Positions 41,141 to 49,844 of a stretch of 64,000 nt of DNA are shown piece after piece. The position numbers were made by a program, and so were the translations under genes. The first letter of the stretch is position 1. Each line of letters starts with the position of its first letter. The stretch spans positions 1 to 64,000 of the forward strand of contig JAJZIH010000001.1 of the NCBI GenBank assembly GCA_021810635.1, given 5' to 3'. The notes beneath the pieces are model-generated. The model searched no databases and had not been told where the DNA came from. It saw only the letters and a program-made list of their open reading frames with translations. Source of the DNA: Pseudomonadota bacterium (GTDB lineage Bacteria; Pseudomonadota; Gammaproteobacteria; JAKAQQ01).

Positions 41141-42565
41141 ATGACACAATCCGGAAAGCGCCTGTGTGTCCTGGACACCAACGTCCTGATGCATGATCCA
41201 GCCGCCCTGTTCCGCTTCCGTGGGGATGACCTGTTCCTGCCCATGGTAGTCGTCGAGGAACTCGACGCGGCTAAAAAAGGACTGAGCGAGGTGGCCCAGA
41301 ACGCCCGCCAGGCCAGCCGCTTCTTGGAACAGATGATCCACGGCGCCACCCAGGATGCCATCAGCCGCGGGTTGCCTCTGGAAGCGTTCTCCTTCCCATC
41401 GAACCCGAACCACCACAACGGATCCCGGGCCGGGGCCCAGGGGCTTCTGTTCCTCCAGACCGAAACCTTGATCCAGCCACTGCCTCTCGAGCTGCCGGGG
41501 CATCATCCGGATCATGCGATTCTGGCCGTCTGTCTGGCCCTCGGCAAACGCATGGCCCGTCATGCCGTCACCCTGATCACCAAAGACGTCAACCTGCGCA
41601 TCAAGGCCGCCGTCCTTGGCGTCCACGCGGAAGATTACGCCAGCGACCAAGTGCTCGAGGACCTGAGCCTGCTGGAGGGCGGCATGCGGAGCCTGCCCGA
41701 GGATTTCTGGCAGACTCACGGCGAGGCCGTCCAGTCATGGAACCGCGATGGTCTGACCTACTATGCCGTGGAGGGCCCCCTCGTTGCGGGCTGGTTTCCC
41801 AACCTGTGCCTGTACGGAGGCGGCGAGCCCCCGATCGAAGCCCTGGTCCGCGAGACGGACGGGCAGCGGGCGGTCCTGGAGCTGGTCCGGGATTTCCGCC
41901 CTCCCCATCAGCCTGTCTGGGGCATCCATGCGCGCAACCGGGAGCAGAACTTCGCCCTCAATCTCCTCTTGCACCGCGATCTCGATTTCGTGACCCTCCT
42001 TGGCCCGGCCGGAACCGGCAAGACCCTGATGACGCTCGCGGCCGGCCTCCAGGAAACCCTGGAGCACAACCGCTTCCGTGAAATCATCATGACCCGCATC
42101 ACCGTCCCGCTGGGCGAGGACATCGGGTTCCTGCCGGGGACGGAGGAGGAGAAAATGACGCCCTGGATGGGGGCCCTCCTCGACAACCTCGAGGTTTTGA
42201 GCGGGACTTCCGGCAGCGGGAGCTGGGGACGGGCCGCCACCCAGGACCTGTTGGCCCAGCGCATCAAAATCCGATCCCTTAACTATATGCGCGGCCGCAC
42301 TTTCCTCAACCGCTATGTCATCATCGATGAGGCCCAGAACCTCACGCCCAAGCAGATGCGGGCCCTCATCACACGGGCAGGGCCGCACAGCAAGATGATC
42401 TGCGTCGGCAACATCGCCCAGATCGACACGCCCTATCTTACGGAAACGACCTCGGGACTCACCTATGTGGTCGACCGTTTCAAGGACTGGGCGTATTCGG
42501 GCCACATCACCCTGTCCCGCGGCGAACGTTCCCGACTCGCCGACTTCGCCTCCCAATCGCTGTAA
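41141..42565 (+). CDS. PIN-PhoH fusion ATPase (YlaK-like)
   Basis: A 474-residue fusion. The N-terminal PIN nuclease domain has LDTNVLMHD (D12) and other acidic residues, with VTLITKDVNLRIKA toward its end. The C-terminal PhoH ATPase carries Walker A GPAGTGKT (288-295), Walker B VIIDEAQNL and sensor text TRAGPHSK. These are called PhoH2 or YlaK proteins and have RNA-unwinding and RNase activity in studied relatives. ATG 41141 follows bcp closely. The frame ends 196 bp before the FadL gene. Confidence 0.9.
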   Translation: MTQSGKRLCVLDTNVLMHDPAALFRFRGDDLFLPMVVVEELDAAKKGLSEVAQNARQASRFLEQMIHGATQDAISRGLPLEAFSFPSNPNHHNGSRAGAQGLLFLQTETLIQPLPLELPGHHPDHAILAVCLALGKRMARHAVTLITKDVNLRIKAAVLGVHAEDYASDQVLEDLSLLEGGMRSLPEDFWQTHGEAVQSWNRDGLTYYAVEGPLVAGWFPNLCLYGGGEPPIEALVRETDGQRAVLELVRDFRPPHQPVWGIHARNREQNFALNLLLHRDLDFVTLLGPAGTGKTLMTLAAGLQETLEHNRFREIIMTRITVPLGEDIGFLPGTEEEKMTPWMGALLDNLEVLSGTSGSGSWGRAATQDLLAQRIKIRSLNYMRGRTFLNRYVIIDEAQNLTPKQMRALITRAGPHSKMICVGNIAQIDTPYLTETTSGLTYVVDRFKDWAYSGHITLSRGERSRLADFASQSL

Positions 42566-42629
42566 CGCCCTCTGTGGGGTTCCCTTGCGAAGAATCAATG
42601 GACGGCAGCACCACCCCCCCCCACCCCGA

Positions 42630-42657
42630 TTGCGCGGGCGGGCGCCTGTGCTAACAT
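42630..42657 (+). promoter_or_regulatory. Candidate promoter for the FadL-type porin gene
   Basis: TTGCGC (42630-42635), 16-bp spacer, TAACAT (42652-42657), 106 bp before the ATG at 42764. An extended TG at 42648-42649 lies a little too far from the -10 to count fully. A C8 run sits just upstream at about 42615-42622. Confidence 0.4.
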
Positions 42658-42763
42658 AAAAGTGGAAGTAACGGAACGAGTTCGACCAGTCCATGTTTCG
42701 GGGAAGCCCGGGTATCGGACCCCGTCAACAACCCAACACTCCGCCTTCGCAGGAGCGACGAAA

Positions 42764-44125
42764 ATGCAGACGATGACTCCTCTGTCCGCCAAAAGAATCT
42801 TCCGGAGCCTCTCCTTGATTGTCCTTCTGGCCACGGGAGTCGGAACCGCCCTCACGCCGGCCTGGGGTTCGGGATTCGCGCTCAACGAATCGAGCGCCCG
42901 TGAAATGGGCAAGGCCTATGCCGGCAGCGCGGCGAGCCCGGACGGTGCCACCGCCGTCTACTTCAACCCGGCCCTCCTGACCCTCCTCAGAAAGCCGACC
43001 CTCAACCTGACCGCCACCCTCATCAAGCTGAACGGCGAGTTCACCCCGAGCCAGGCCGTCGACGCCATCGGGGAACCCCTTTCCGGAGGCAACGGCGGCA
43101 ATGCGGGACGGAAGCTCAATTTCGTGCCGTCGGGCTTTTTTGCGGCACCCTTGGGTGCCCGCTGGGCTTGGGGCATCGGCATCTACGTGCCGTTTGGGCT
43201 CAGTACCGACTACAACGCCTCATCCATTCTCCGCTACGAAGCCATTTATACGTCGCTTGACGTCATCAACGTGAATCCCTCGCTGGCCTACCGCCTGTCC
43301 CCCCACTTTTCGATCGGCCTCGGCGTGGATCTGTCCAAGGCCTATGCCAAGTTCACGAATGCCGTCGATGCCGGTGCCGTCTGCTTCTCGCAGTTGGGAC
43401 CCCTCAACTGCGAAAGTCTGAACCTCACGCCCCAGTCTCACGACATCTTTTCCCAGGTGGCCGGGAGCGACACGGCCTTCGGGTGGAATATCGGCCTCCT
43501 GTGGCATGATTCAGGAACCCGCATCGGCTTGGCCTACCGGAGCCGAATCACCCACAATCTTGTCGGCACCGCCACCTTCAACAATGTGCCGGCCATCTTT
43601 GCCGAAAGCGCCCTCTTTGCCCCGACCGACGTCAGTGCCAACCTCGAGACGCCGGACACGGCGACTTTGAGCTTCAACCAGTCGTTGTCCCATGCATGGT
43701 CGATCGGTGCGACGGCCAGCTATACCCGCTGGGATTCTTTCCAGGAGATCCAGATCTTTTTTGCCAACCCCAACCAGCCCACCGCCACCACCCCCGAGAA
43801 CTTTCACAACACCTGGTACGGCAGCGTGGGAACCACATGGCACTACAATACCCACTGGACCTTCCGGGGCGGACTCGGCTGGGACCAGAGCCCGGTTCCG
43901 AACTCGACCCGGAATGCCCGCCTCCCCGACGGCAACCGGAAGTGGCTGTCTCTGGGTTTCTCCTACCAGGTCAACCCGGCGACCACCCTGTCGTTCGGCT
44001 ATGCGCACCTGTTCATGAGCCACCATATCCCGATGAACAACATCAGCCCGTCCGGCGATCAGGTGGTCGGCACCTGGAGTCTGGATGCCAATCTCTATGC
44101 CCTTGAGTTCGGCTATCAGTTCTGA
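42764..44125 (+). CDS. FadL-family outer-membrane transporter
   Basis: A 453-residue beta-barrel protein of the FadL/TodX family that moves hydrophobic molecules such as fatty acids or aromatics across the outer membrane. A signal peptide (about residues 1-31, ending AWGSG) is followed by FALNESSAREMGKAYAG, the typical N-terminal hatch, and YFNPALLT (NPA motif). The chain ends in a beta strand with terminal Phe (GYQF), as barrel proteins do. ATG 42764 has AGGAG 8 bp upstream; the frame opens 102 bp earlier. Confidence 0.9.
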   Translation: MQTMTPLSAKRIFRSLSLIVLLATGVGTALTPAWGSGFALNESSAREMGKAYAGSAASPDGATAVYFNPALLTLLRKPTLNLTATLIKLNGEFTPSQAVDAIGEPLSGGNGGNAGRKLNFVPSGFFAAPLGARWAWGIGIYVPFGLSTDYNASSILRYEAIYTSLDVINVNPSLAYRLSPHFSIGLGVDLSKAYAKFTNAVDAGAVCFSQLGPLNCESLNLTPQSHDIFSQVAGSDTAFGWNIGLLWHDSGTRIGLAYRSRITHNLVGTATFNNVPAIFAESALFAPTDVSANLETPDTATLSFNQSLSHAWSIGATASYTRWDSFQEIQIFFANPNQPTATTPENFHNTWYGSVGTTWHYNTHWTFRGGLGWDQSPVPNSTRNARLPDGNRKWLSLGFSYQVNPATTLSFGYAHLFMSHHIPMNNISPSGDQVVGTWSLDANLYALEFGYQF

Positions 44126-44277
44126 ACCGGAAGTACTCGCCCACCTTCCCCCCGCCATCGGGTCCGCCCAAGCCCCTTCCGCGTAGGCAGTTTTTTTGGT
44201 GGGGGGGGCCGTCCTGCGACCGCCGAGAGGGGATGTTCACCCATCCCCACCTGACCGAACCGGAAAGCGAGAAAGCC

Positions 44278-45156
44278 ATGCCATTGCCGAGACCCCGATC
44301 CGACGTCCAAGCTCGCCCCCGACGCCGGCTGGAGCCCATACCGGTCGGAATTTCCAGTGTCGGCCGCCGGATTGCGGGTGCCGCCGGGGCGCTCGGACTG
44401 GCCCTCGCCCTGAGTTCCTGCGCCACCCTGTCCGGCCATGGTCCGGGACCGTTCCACGACATCAACCGCGCCAACTTTGCACTGAACGAGACCGTGGACC
44501 GGACGGTCCTCCGTCCGGCAGCCCATGCTTACGTCGCGGTGGTTCCCCACCCGATCCGGATCGGCATCCACAACGTCTTTTCGAACCTGTCGGACCCCAT
44601 GATTGCCGTCAACGAGTTCCTGGAGGGCCGACTCCGGGAGGGATTCGAGGAAAGCGGACGGTTTTTGGCCAATACCACGTTCGGGGTCGTGGGACTGTTC
44701 AATGTGGCCTCCGCCATGGGGCTTGGCTCCCATCACGCCGACTTCGGGCTGACTCTGGCGCACTGGGGTGTGCCGCGCGGGCCGTACCTTTACCTGCCCA
44801 TCTTCGGTCCAGGTAGCCTCCGCAGCCTCTCAGGCCTCATCGTCGACAGCTATTTCGGGAACCCGGTCCAGTACATCCACTCCGCGGCCATCCGCAACGA
44901 TCTCACGCTCCTCCAGCTTTTGGAGATCCGTGCCCAGCTCATCGGCCAGGTGCGGCTCATCTACTCCGCCCCCGACCCCTACCTGATGATGAAGAACGCC
45001 TACCAGCAACATCGCCGTTACCGCTTCTACCACGGCCATCCGCCCATCGTCTATCCGGGTCTGCCGGGCGGGTCCGGACCGGGACCGGATGCACCGCCAG
45101 CGCGTGACCACCGGCGATTGGGGAGCCGGGGCCTCCGCGTGAACCGCAAGCCCTGA
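44278..45156 (+). CDS. mlaA: Phospholipid-transport lipoprotein MlaA (VacJ)
   Basis: A 292-residue outer-membrane lipoprotein that pulls misplaced phospholipids from the outer leaflet. A long basic leader ends in a hydrophobic stretch and lipobox LSSC. The VacJ/MlaA domain has NRANFALNETVD, VFSNLSDPMIAVNEFLEG and GVVGLFNVASAMGL. The C-terminal 70 residues are basic and Pro/Gly-rich. ATG 44233 is possible but its ribosome site is too close; ATG 44278 is preferred. It converges with mlaB, leaving only 2 bp between stops. Confidence 0.9.
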   Translation: MPLPRPRSDVQARPRRRLEPIPVGISSVGRRIAGAAGALGLALALSSCATLSGHGPGPFHDINRANFALNETVDRTVLRPAAHAYVAVVPHPIRIGIHNVFSNLSDPMIAVNEFLEGRLREGFEESGRFLANTTFGVVGLFNVASAMGLGSHHADFGLTLAHWGVPRGPYLYLPIFGPGSLRSLSGLIVDSYFGNPVQYIHSAAIRNDLTLLQLLEIRAQLIGQVRLIYSAPDPYLMMKNAYQQHRRYRFYHGHPPIVYPGLPGGSGPGPDAPPARDHRRLGSRGLRVNRKP

Positions 45157-45158
45157 CT

Positions 45159-45488
45159 TTACGAGGAGGGAGAGGGATCTCCCAAAAGAAGATTTTCAAC
45201 CTGGCAGAGCCGGGCAATGGCCCGGGCCTGATCCGGCAGGTTCTGGATCGCAAGCACCCGCCCCGCCTGCAGGGCCAGACGCTTCCATTCGATGAGCTGA
45301 GCCACTCCGGCACTGTCCATGAGGGGAACCCCGCTCAGGTCCAGCGTCCGGACGCGGGGCAGGTCCCGCCGGGTCTTACGGTCGGGCCGGGCCAGCGTCG
45401 CAACCGTGAGCGGACCCTCGACGGTCATCCGATCCCCCGCGATGCGGATCACCGCACGGATCCTCCGATCTCCGGGCTCCGACGTCAT
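45159..45488 (-). CDS. mlaB: STAS-domain protein MlaB
   Basis: A 109-residue single STAS domain, the small cytoplasmic subunit of the MlaFEDB complex. LDLSGVPLMDSAGVAQLIEW carries the conserved DSAG loop. It overlaps mlaC by ATGA and is last in the operon. Its stop is 2 bp from that of mlaA on the other strand. Confidence 0.88.
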   Translation of the reverse strand: MTSEPGDRRIRAVIRIAGDRMTVEGPLTVATLARPDRKTRRDLPRVRTLDLSGVPLMDSAGVAQLIEWKRLALQAGRVLAIQNLPDQARAIARLCQVENLLLGDPSPSS

Positions 45489-46153
45489 CGGGAGGGGGAA
45501 CCCGCAACGGGCCGGATGGCCTTTTTCCGCAGTTCGCGGATGAGCCCGGCCACGCCCACCCGTTCCAGGATCGGTTCGAATTGTCTCCGGAAACTCATGA
45601 CATAGGAGATTCCCTCGACGCTCACGTCAAAAATCCTCCATCCGTGGGCCGTGTGATAGAGAGCATAGGTGACGCCCACCGCCCGGCCCCCGTGCGTGCG
45701 GATCTCGCTCATCACCTGCACATAGTGCACGGCCAGTGAACCCCGGTAGGGCTTGACCTGGACCCGGGCCCCCTGATAATGCCGCAGGGCGGTTGCAAAG
45801 GTATGGATCAGATAATGATAAAAAAACATCTGGAAGTGGTTCCGCTCCTCCGGTGTCGCCGACCGCCAGTACCGGCCGAGCACGTACTGGGCGGTGAGTG
45901 AAAAGTCGAAATAGGGCAACAGCTGGCCGGCCAGAAGAAGTGCCGTCCGATGCGGGTGCAGGCGAAGACTCTGGCGGTGAATCTTGAGAAATTCCAACAC
46001 CGTCCGTGTGGCTTGGCCGATCAGGGCATTAGGGGTTGCCTGTGGGTTATCCACCAAGGCCTTCGCTGGAGCGGGGGCGGCGGGGGCAGGGGCGGCACCG
46101 GCCGGCGCAGCCAGGAGGACCAGGAGCAAGCAGGCGGGAGCTAGCCTTTTCAT
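45485..46153 (-). CDS. mlaC: Periplasmic phospholipid carrier MlaC
   Basis: A 222-residue periplasmic shuttle with a cleavable signal peptide (about 1-20, ending AGA). The Tol-Tol-Ttg2/MlaC domain shows DFSLTAQYVLGRYWRSATPE and YALYHTAHGWRIFDVSVEG. It would carry phospholipid between MlaA and the MlaD ring. An Ala/Pro-rich linker follows the signal peptide. It lies 89 bp after mlaD. Confidence 0.9.
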   Translation of the reverse strand: MKRLAPACLLLVLLAAPAGAAPAPAAPAPAKALVDNPQATPNALIGQATRTVLEFLKIHRQSLRLHPHRTALLLAGQLLPYFDFSLTAQYVLGRYWRSATPEERNHFQMFFYHYLIHTFATALRHYQGARVQVKPYRGSLAVHYVQVMSEIRTHGGRAVGVTYALYHTAHGWRIFDVSVEGISYVMSFRRQFEPILERVGVAGLIRELRKKAIRPVAGSPSR

Positions 46154-46242
46154 GTCAAATCACCGGTTGTCGGGCCGCTGTGTCTGCGCGGCGTGAAGCG
46201 GGTCTGCGCGTGGGCATCGCCTCGGGGAAGGAAGCCGTTCAC

Positions 46243-46707
46243 TCACTTTCCCGAATGGGAGCCGTGGGTCAGGAGCTGGCCCAGGAGGTTCTCGAGGATA
46301 ATGGCGGATTGCGTGAAATGGATCGTGCTGCCATTATGGAGGAAGGTCGGCGCCCCCCCCGGGCTCACGCCGATGTACTGCTCGCCGAGCACGCCTTCAG
46401 TCAGGATGGAAGCGGTGGAATCGGCGGGGATCTTATCATAGTGATCCGAGATGATGAGATCGACTTCCGCCTGGTATCGGCTCATGTTGTAGCGGATGGC
46501 TGTCACCCGTCCAATGGTGACCCCGCCCATGCGGACGGGTGCCCCCACATGCAGGCCACCCACGTTGTTGAAGAAGGCCTTGACCCCATAGCTGTGCCCG
46601 CCATAGGTCCGGTAGTTGGTGGTCTGTGTGGCCAGGTAGAACAGGGCAGCCACCCCCAGGAGCACAAAGAGGCCGGTGGTGACTTCCAGCGAGCGGATCT
46701 GGCGCAT
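46243..46707 (-). CDS. mlaD: MCE-domain protein MlaD
   Basis: A 154-residue protein with one N-terminal membrane helix (about 8-26) and one MCE domain (GVKAFFNNVGGLHVGAPVRMGGV, shown as key pattern NNVGGLHVGAPV). It forms the hexameric periplasmic ring of the Mla importer. GGAG lies shortly before ATG 46707. It lies 22 bp after mlaE. Confidence 0.92.
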   Translation of the reverse strand: MRQIRSLEVTTGLFVLLGVAALFYLATQTTNYRTYGGHSYGVKAFFNNVGGLHVGAPVRMGGVTIGRVTAIRYNMSRYQAEVDLIISDHYDKIPADSTASILTEGVLGEQYIGVSPGGAPTFLHNGSTIHFTQSAIILENLLGQLLTHGSHSGK

Positions 46708-46729
46708 AAACTTCTCCCGGCGATACTAG

Positions 46730-47500
46730 TCAGAACATGAGTGAGGTTAGCAGGAAATCAAGAGCCAATATCGTCATGGAACTGATGACTACGGAACGGG
46801 TCGTGGCCCGGCCGACCCCCTCGGCCGTCGGCCGCGCGTGGAACCCCTCATAGAGGGAGATCAGGCTGCAGGCGACCCCGAAAATCAGGCTCTTGACCAT
46901 GCCGTTCATGAAATCGGAATGGAAACTGACCTCATGCCGCATGCTCGACCAGAAGACGCCGGGATCGAGCCCCATCATCTTGATGCCGATCAGGTAGGAC
47001 CCGAGGACTCCCATGGCACTGAAGATTCCAGCCAACAAGGGCATGGCCAGGAGCCCGGCCAAAAACCGCGGAGCCACCACCCGCCGCATGGGATCGACGG
47101 CCATCACCTCCATGGCATCGATCTGGCGAGTCGCGCGCATGAGCCCGAGTTCGGAGGCGAGGGAGGTTCCGGCACGGCCGGCGAACAGAAGGGCGGTCAG
47201 CACGGGCCCGAGTTCCCGCAACAAGGCCAGTGTCACAAGCCCACCCAGCGAACTCGTGGCGCCGAAGCGCGACAGCGCGGAATAGAACTGGAGCGTGAGG
47301 ACCAAGCCGACAAAAAGACCGCCGACCGCAATCAGGATAACGGAGACGGAGCCCAGGTAAAAAAGCTGTTCGATGAAGCTGCGTGGTCGGCCCAGCACGG
47401 ATGGAATCAGGGTCACGCTCACCGCGAGGAAGTGGAAACGGCGGCCCAGGGCCGCCAACAGTTCCAGGACCGGCTGAAACAGGGCCCCGGGGCGCTTCAT
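46730..47500 (-). CDS. mlaE: Mla ABC permease MlaE
   Basis: A 256-residue permease of the MlaE family with five to six hydrophobic helices. Conserved text: LRELGPVLTALLFAGRAG and ASELGLMRATRQIDAMEVM, the latter being the coupling helix to MlaF. ATG 47500 overlaps the mlaF stop (ATGA). The frame is open 174 bp further upstream as a shadow of mlaF. Confidence 0.93.
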   Translation of the reverse strand: MKRPGALFQPVLELLAALGRRFHFLAVSVTLIPSVLGRPRSFIEQLFYLGSVSVILIAVGGLFVGLVLTLQFYSALSRFGATSSLGGLVTLALLRELGPVLTALLFAGRAGTSLASELGLMRATRQIDAMEVMAVDPMRRVVAPRFLAGLLAMPLLAGIFSAMGVLGSYLIGIKMMGLDPGVFWSSMRHEVSFHSDFMNGMVKSLIFGVACSLISLYEGFHARPTAEGVGRATTRSVVISSMTILALDFLLTSLMF

Positions 47501-48375
47501 GCCGACCGGCCCGTGCCGAACAGGTCCGCCGCATAGTCGCGGGCGGGATAGTGGAACGGCACCGGGCCTTCGGCACTCCCGCTCACGAACTGGCGGACCC
47601 AGGGACTCGTGACCTGCCGGAGGGATGAGGGCGATCCCGCTCCCTGCACACGGCCTTCTGCAATGAGATAGCACCAGTCGGCCGTCTCAAGCATCTCCGG
47701 CACGTCGTGGCTCACGATGACACTCGTGATTCCGAGGCTCCGGTTGAGATGGACAATGAGCCTGAGAATCATCCCCTTGGCGATCGGATCCAGCCCGACC
47801 AGGGGTTCGTCGTAGAACATGATCTGGGGATCGAGGACGATCGAACGCGCCAAAGCCACCCGGCGGGCCATGCCACCGGACAGCTGGGCCGGATAAAGCG
47901 TGCTGGCCCCGCGCAATCCCACCGTCTCGAGCTTCATGAGGGCCAGGTGATGGACCAGCATTTCGGGTAGGCGCGTGTGTTCCCGCACTGGAAAGGCGAC
48001 ATTCTCAAAAACCGACAGGTCGGTGAACAGGGCCCCGTCCTGGAACAGCACCCCCATCCGGCGCCTGAGCCGGAAGAGTTCGCGGCGGGAGAGGGACCCC
48101 ACCTCCTCGCCCGCGACCTCGACCCGACCCCGGGAGGCGGTTTTCTGGCCCGTCATGAGCTCGAGTAGGGTGCTCTTGCCGGAACCGCTCGGTCCCAGAA
48201 CCGCGGTGATCTGACCTTCCGGTACGATCAGGTCCAAGCCGGTGAAGACCGAGCGGGAGCCGTAGCCGAAATGCACGTCCACGAGACGGATTGTGGTCCG
48301 GCCGGAGGGCGCGGGGAGGCCCGGGACACTCGGTGGAGAGCGAACCGGGGCGTGGTTCTTCGTGCGGTGTCCCAT
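47497..48375 (-). CDS. mlaF: Mla ABC ATPase MlaF
   Basis: A 292-residue ABC ATPase that powers MlaFEDB. Walker A is GPSGSGKST, the signature is LSGGMARR and Walker B is IMFYDEPLVGLDP, with VSHD as H-loop. GGMARR and DEPLVGLDPI are hallmarks of the MlaF/Ttg2A class. A 30-residue Pro-rich N-terminal extension precedes the core; ATG 48375 may be earlier than the true start. It follows the aldolase gene by 23 bp on the same strand. Confidence 0.92.
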   Translation of the reverse strand: MGHRTKNHAPVRSPPSVPGLPAPSGRTTIRLVDVHFGYGSRSVFTGLDLIVPEGQITAVLGPSGSGKSTLLELMTGQKTASRGRVEVAGEEVGSLSRRELFRLRRRMGVLFQDGALFTDLSVFENVAFPVREHTRLPEMLVHHLALMKLETVGLRGASTLYPAQLSGGMARRVALARSIVLDPQIMFYDEPLVGLDPIAKGMILRLIVHLNRSLGITSVIVSHDVPEMLETADWCYLIAEGRVQGAGSPSSLRQVTSPWVRQFVSGSAEGPVPFHYPARDYAADLFGTGRSA

Positions 48376-48398
48376 GTGGTTGTTCGCCGGAAACGGCC

Positions 48399-49421
48399 TC
48401 AGGTCACTTTTTCCAGGTCCGGATGGTAGCGCCCCATGCTCGCCAGACCGTTCAGGCGAACGCGGTGGCTGAACAGGCTCTGGGCCTCCCGAACCTGGCC
48501 ATCTTTCCCGGCCCACGCCCGGAGCGGGGGTTCCTGCAAAGCCCGCGAGAAGGAGAAGGTGAGCCGCCACGGCAGACGGGCGGCCACAAGGTTGATGGCA
48601 TTGAGATGCCGGGTGGCCTCTTCCGGACTTTGTCCCCCGGACAGGAAGGCAACGCCAGGAACCGCCGCCGGCACCGTCCGGGTCAGGGTCTCCACCGTGG
48701 CTTCTGCCACGGCCTCAACCGTGGCGGGGCGGTCGGACTGTTTCCCGGGAACCACCATGTTGGGCTTGAGGATCAGAGCCTCGAGCCGTACTCCATACGC
48801 CTTGAGAGAGGAAAAAAGATGATCGAGAGCCGCCGTGGTCACGGTCCGGCACCGGTCGAGATCGTGGCTGCCCTCCATGAGGACTTCCGGTTCCACGATC
48901 GGGACCATCCCAGCTTCCTGAACCAGTTTGGCGTAATGGGCCAGGGCTTCGGCATTGGCCCGCAGGGCAGGAGCTGACGGACGCTGCTCATCCACGGCGA
49001 TCACTGCCCGCCACTTCGTGAAACGTGCTCCCTGTTCCCGGTAGGCGGACAGACGCTCGCGCAGGCCATCCAGTCCTTCAGTCACGGACTCCTCGGGGTG
49101 TCCGGGCAGCGCCTTGACGCCCCGGTCCACCTTGATCCCGGGCAGGATGCCCCGATCCTCGAGCATCTGGACGAGCCGCCGGCCGCTCCGTCCGGTCTGG
49201 CCCAGGGTTTCCTCGTAGAGGATCACGCCGGAGAGGTGCTGGTCGATGCCCGGGCTGGAAAACAGGAGCTCCCGGTAGTCCCGCCGCGAAACCTCCGTGC
49301 AGGGGACGCCAACCGCCCGGAAGCGCTTCTCGATCGTCCCAGAGCTTTCATCCGCCGCCAGAATGCCGTGATCCGGTGCCACCAACTGTTGCGCCAAAGC
49401 GTCGAGCGGATGGGTCTTCAT
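48399..49421 (-). CDS. Class I fructose-bisphosphate aldolase
   Basis: A 340-residue class I (Schiff-base, metal-independent) aldolase of glycolysis and gluconeogenesis. The active-site Lys lies in LEALILKPNMVVPG. AADESSGTIEKRF near the N-terminus and AFLSGGQSPEEATRHLNAIN near residue 265 (SGGQ phosphate site) are family hallmarks. This eukaryote-like type is less common in bacteria than class II. It lies 23 bp upstream of mlaF on the same strand, an unexplained pairing. Confidence 0.93.
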   Translation of the reverse strand: MKTHPLDALAQQLVAPDHGILAADESSGTIEKRFRAVGVPCTEVSRRDYRELLFSSPGIDQHLSGVILYEETLGQTGRSGRRLVQMLEDRGILPGIKVDRGVKALPGHPEESVTEGLDGLRERLSAYREQGARFTKWRAVIAVDEQRPSAPALRANAEALAHYAKLVQEAGMVPIVEPEVLMEGSHDLDRCRTVTTAALDHLFSSLKAYGVRLEALILKPNMVVPGKQSDRPATVEAVAEATVETLTRTVPAAVPGVAFLSGGQSPEEATRHLNAINLVAARLPWRLTFSFSRALQEPPLRAWAGKDGQVREAQSLFSHRVRLNGLASMGRYHPDLEKVT

Positions 49422-49481
49422 GATGGATCGGCGGCCCAGAGAAAAATCGACGGCGGTGCGGCCATGTTAGCAGAAAGGCCG

Positions 49482-49844
49482 TCAGAGCGTATGTGTCGGC
49501 TTGAACCCGGGGAGCCGTCCCGTAAGCAGTTTTTCGAGCTTGAGCTGGAGCGCCCTGGCCGCCTCTCCGACGAGCTGGACGCCGACCCCCTGGCTCGAAC
49601 CCTGGATCCGGTAACGGTTCCCTGCTCCCGCCGGCGTGATCCAGACGATTTTGCCCTCGACGCCAAACGGCTGGGTTTCCTGGGGCAGGTCGATCAGCAA
49701 CGACACGGTCTCACCCAGGTGGTAGACCTTCTCCGTGGACAGGAAGAGTCCCCCGCCGCTCACGAAGGGCATGTAACAGCGATACAGCTCATCCAGGTCG
49801 GTGAAGGACAGCTTGAGAAACCGGTTAGTCTGGTTTTTCTGCAT
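49482..49844 (-). CDS. pilZ: PilZ-domain protein, type IV pilus-associated type
   Basis: A 120-residue single PilZ domain. It reads LKLSFTDLDELYRCYMPFVSGGGLFLST, of which DLDELYRCYMPFV and GGLF are the family marks (20-residue limit observed), then EGKIVWITPAG and GVGVQLVG. The RxxxR cyclic-di-GMP motif is missing, as in the true PilZ of pseudomonads, which does not bind the nucleotide. It overlaps the end of holB by 20 bp, the standard holB-pilZ order. No pilus genes are nearby. Confidence 0.85.
   Translation of the reverse strand: MQKNQTNRFLKLSFTDLDELYRCYMPFVSGGGLFLSTEKVYHLGETVSLLIDLPQETQPFGVEGKIVWITPAGAGNRYRIQGSSQGVGVQLVGEAARALQLKLEKLLTGRLPGFKPTHTL

Noticed and set aside
42611-42628. C8 homopolymer upstream of the FadL gene as a phase-variable promoter tract
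   Set aside because: It lies upstream of the best promoter candidate and in no reading frame that matters; one run is not enough to claim phase variation.
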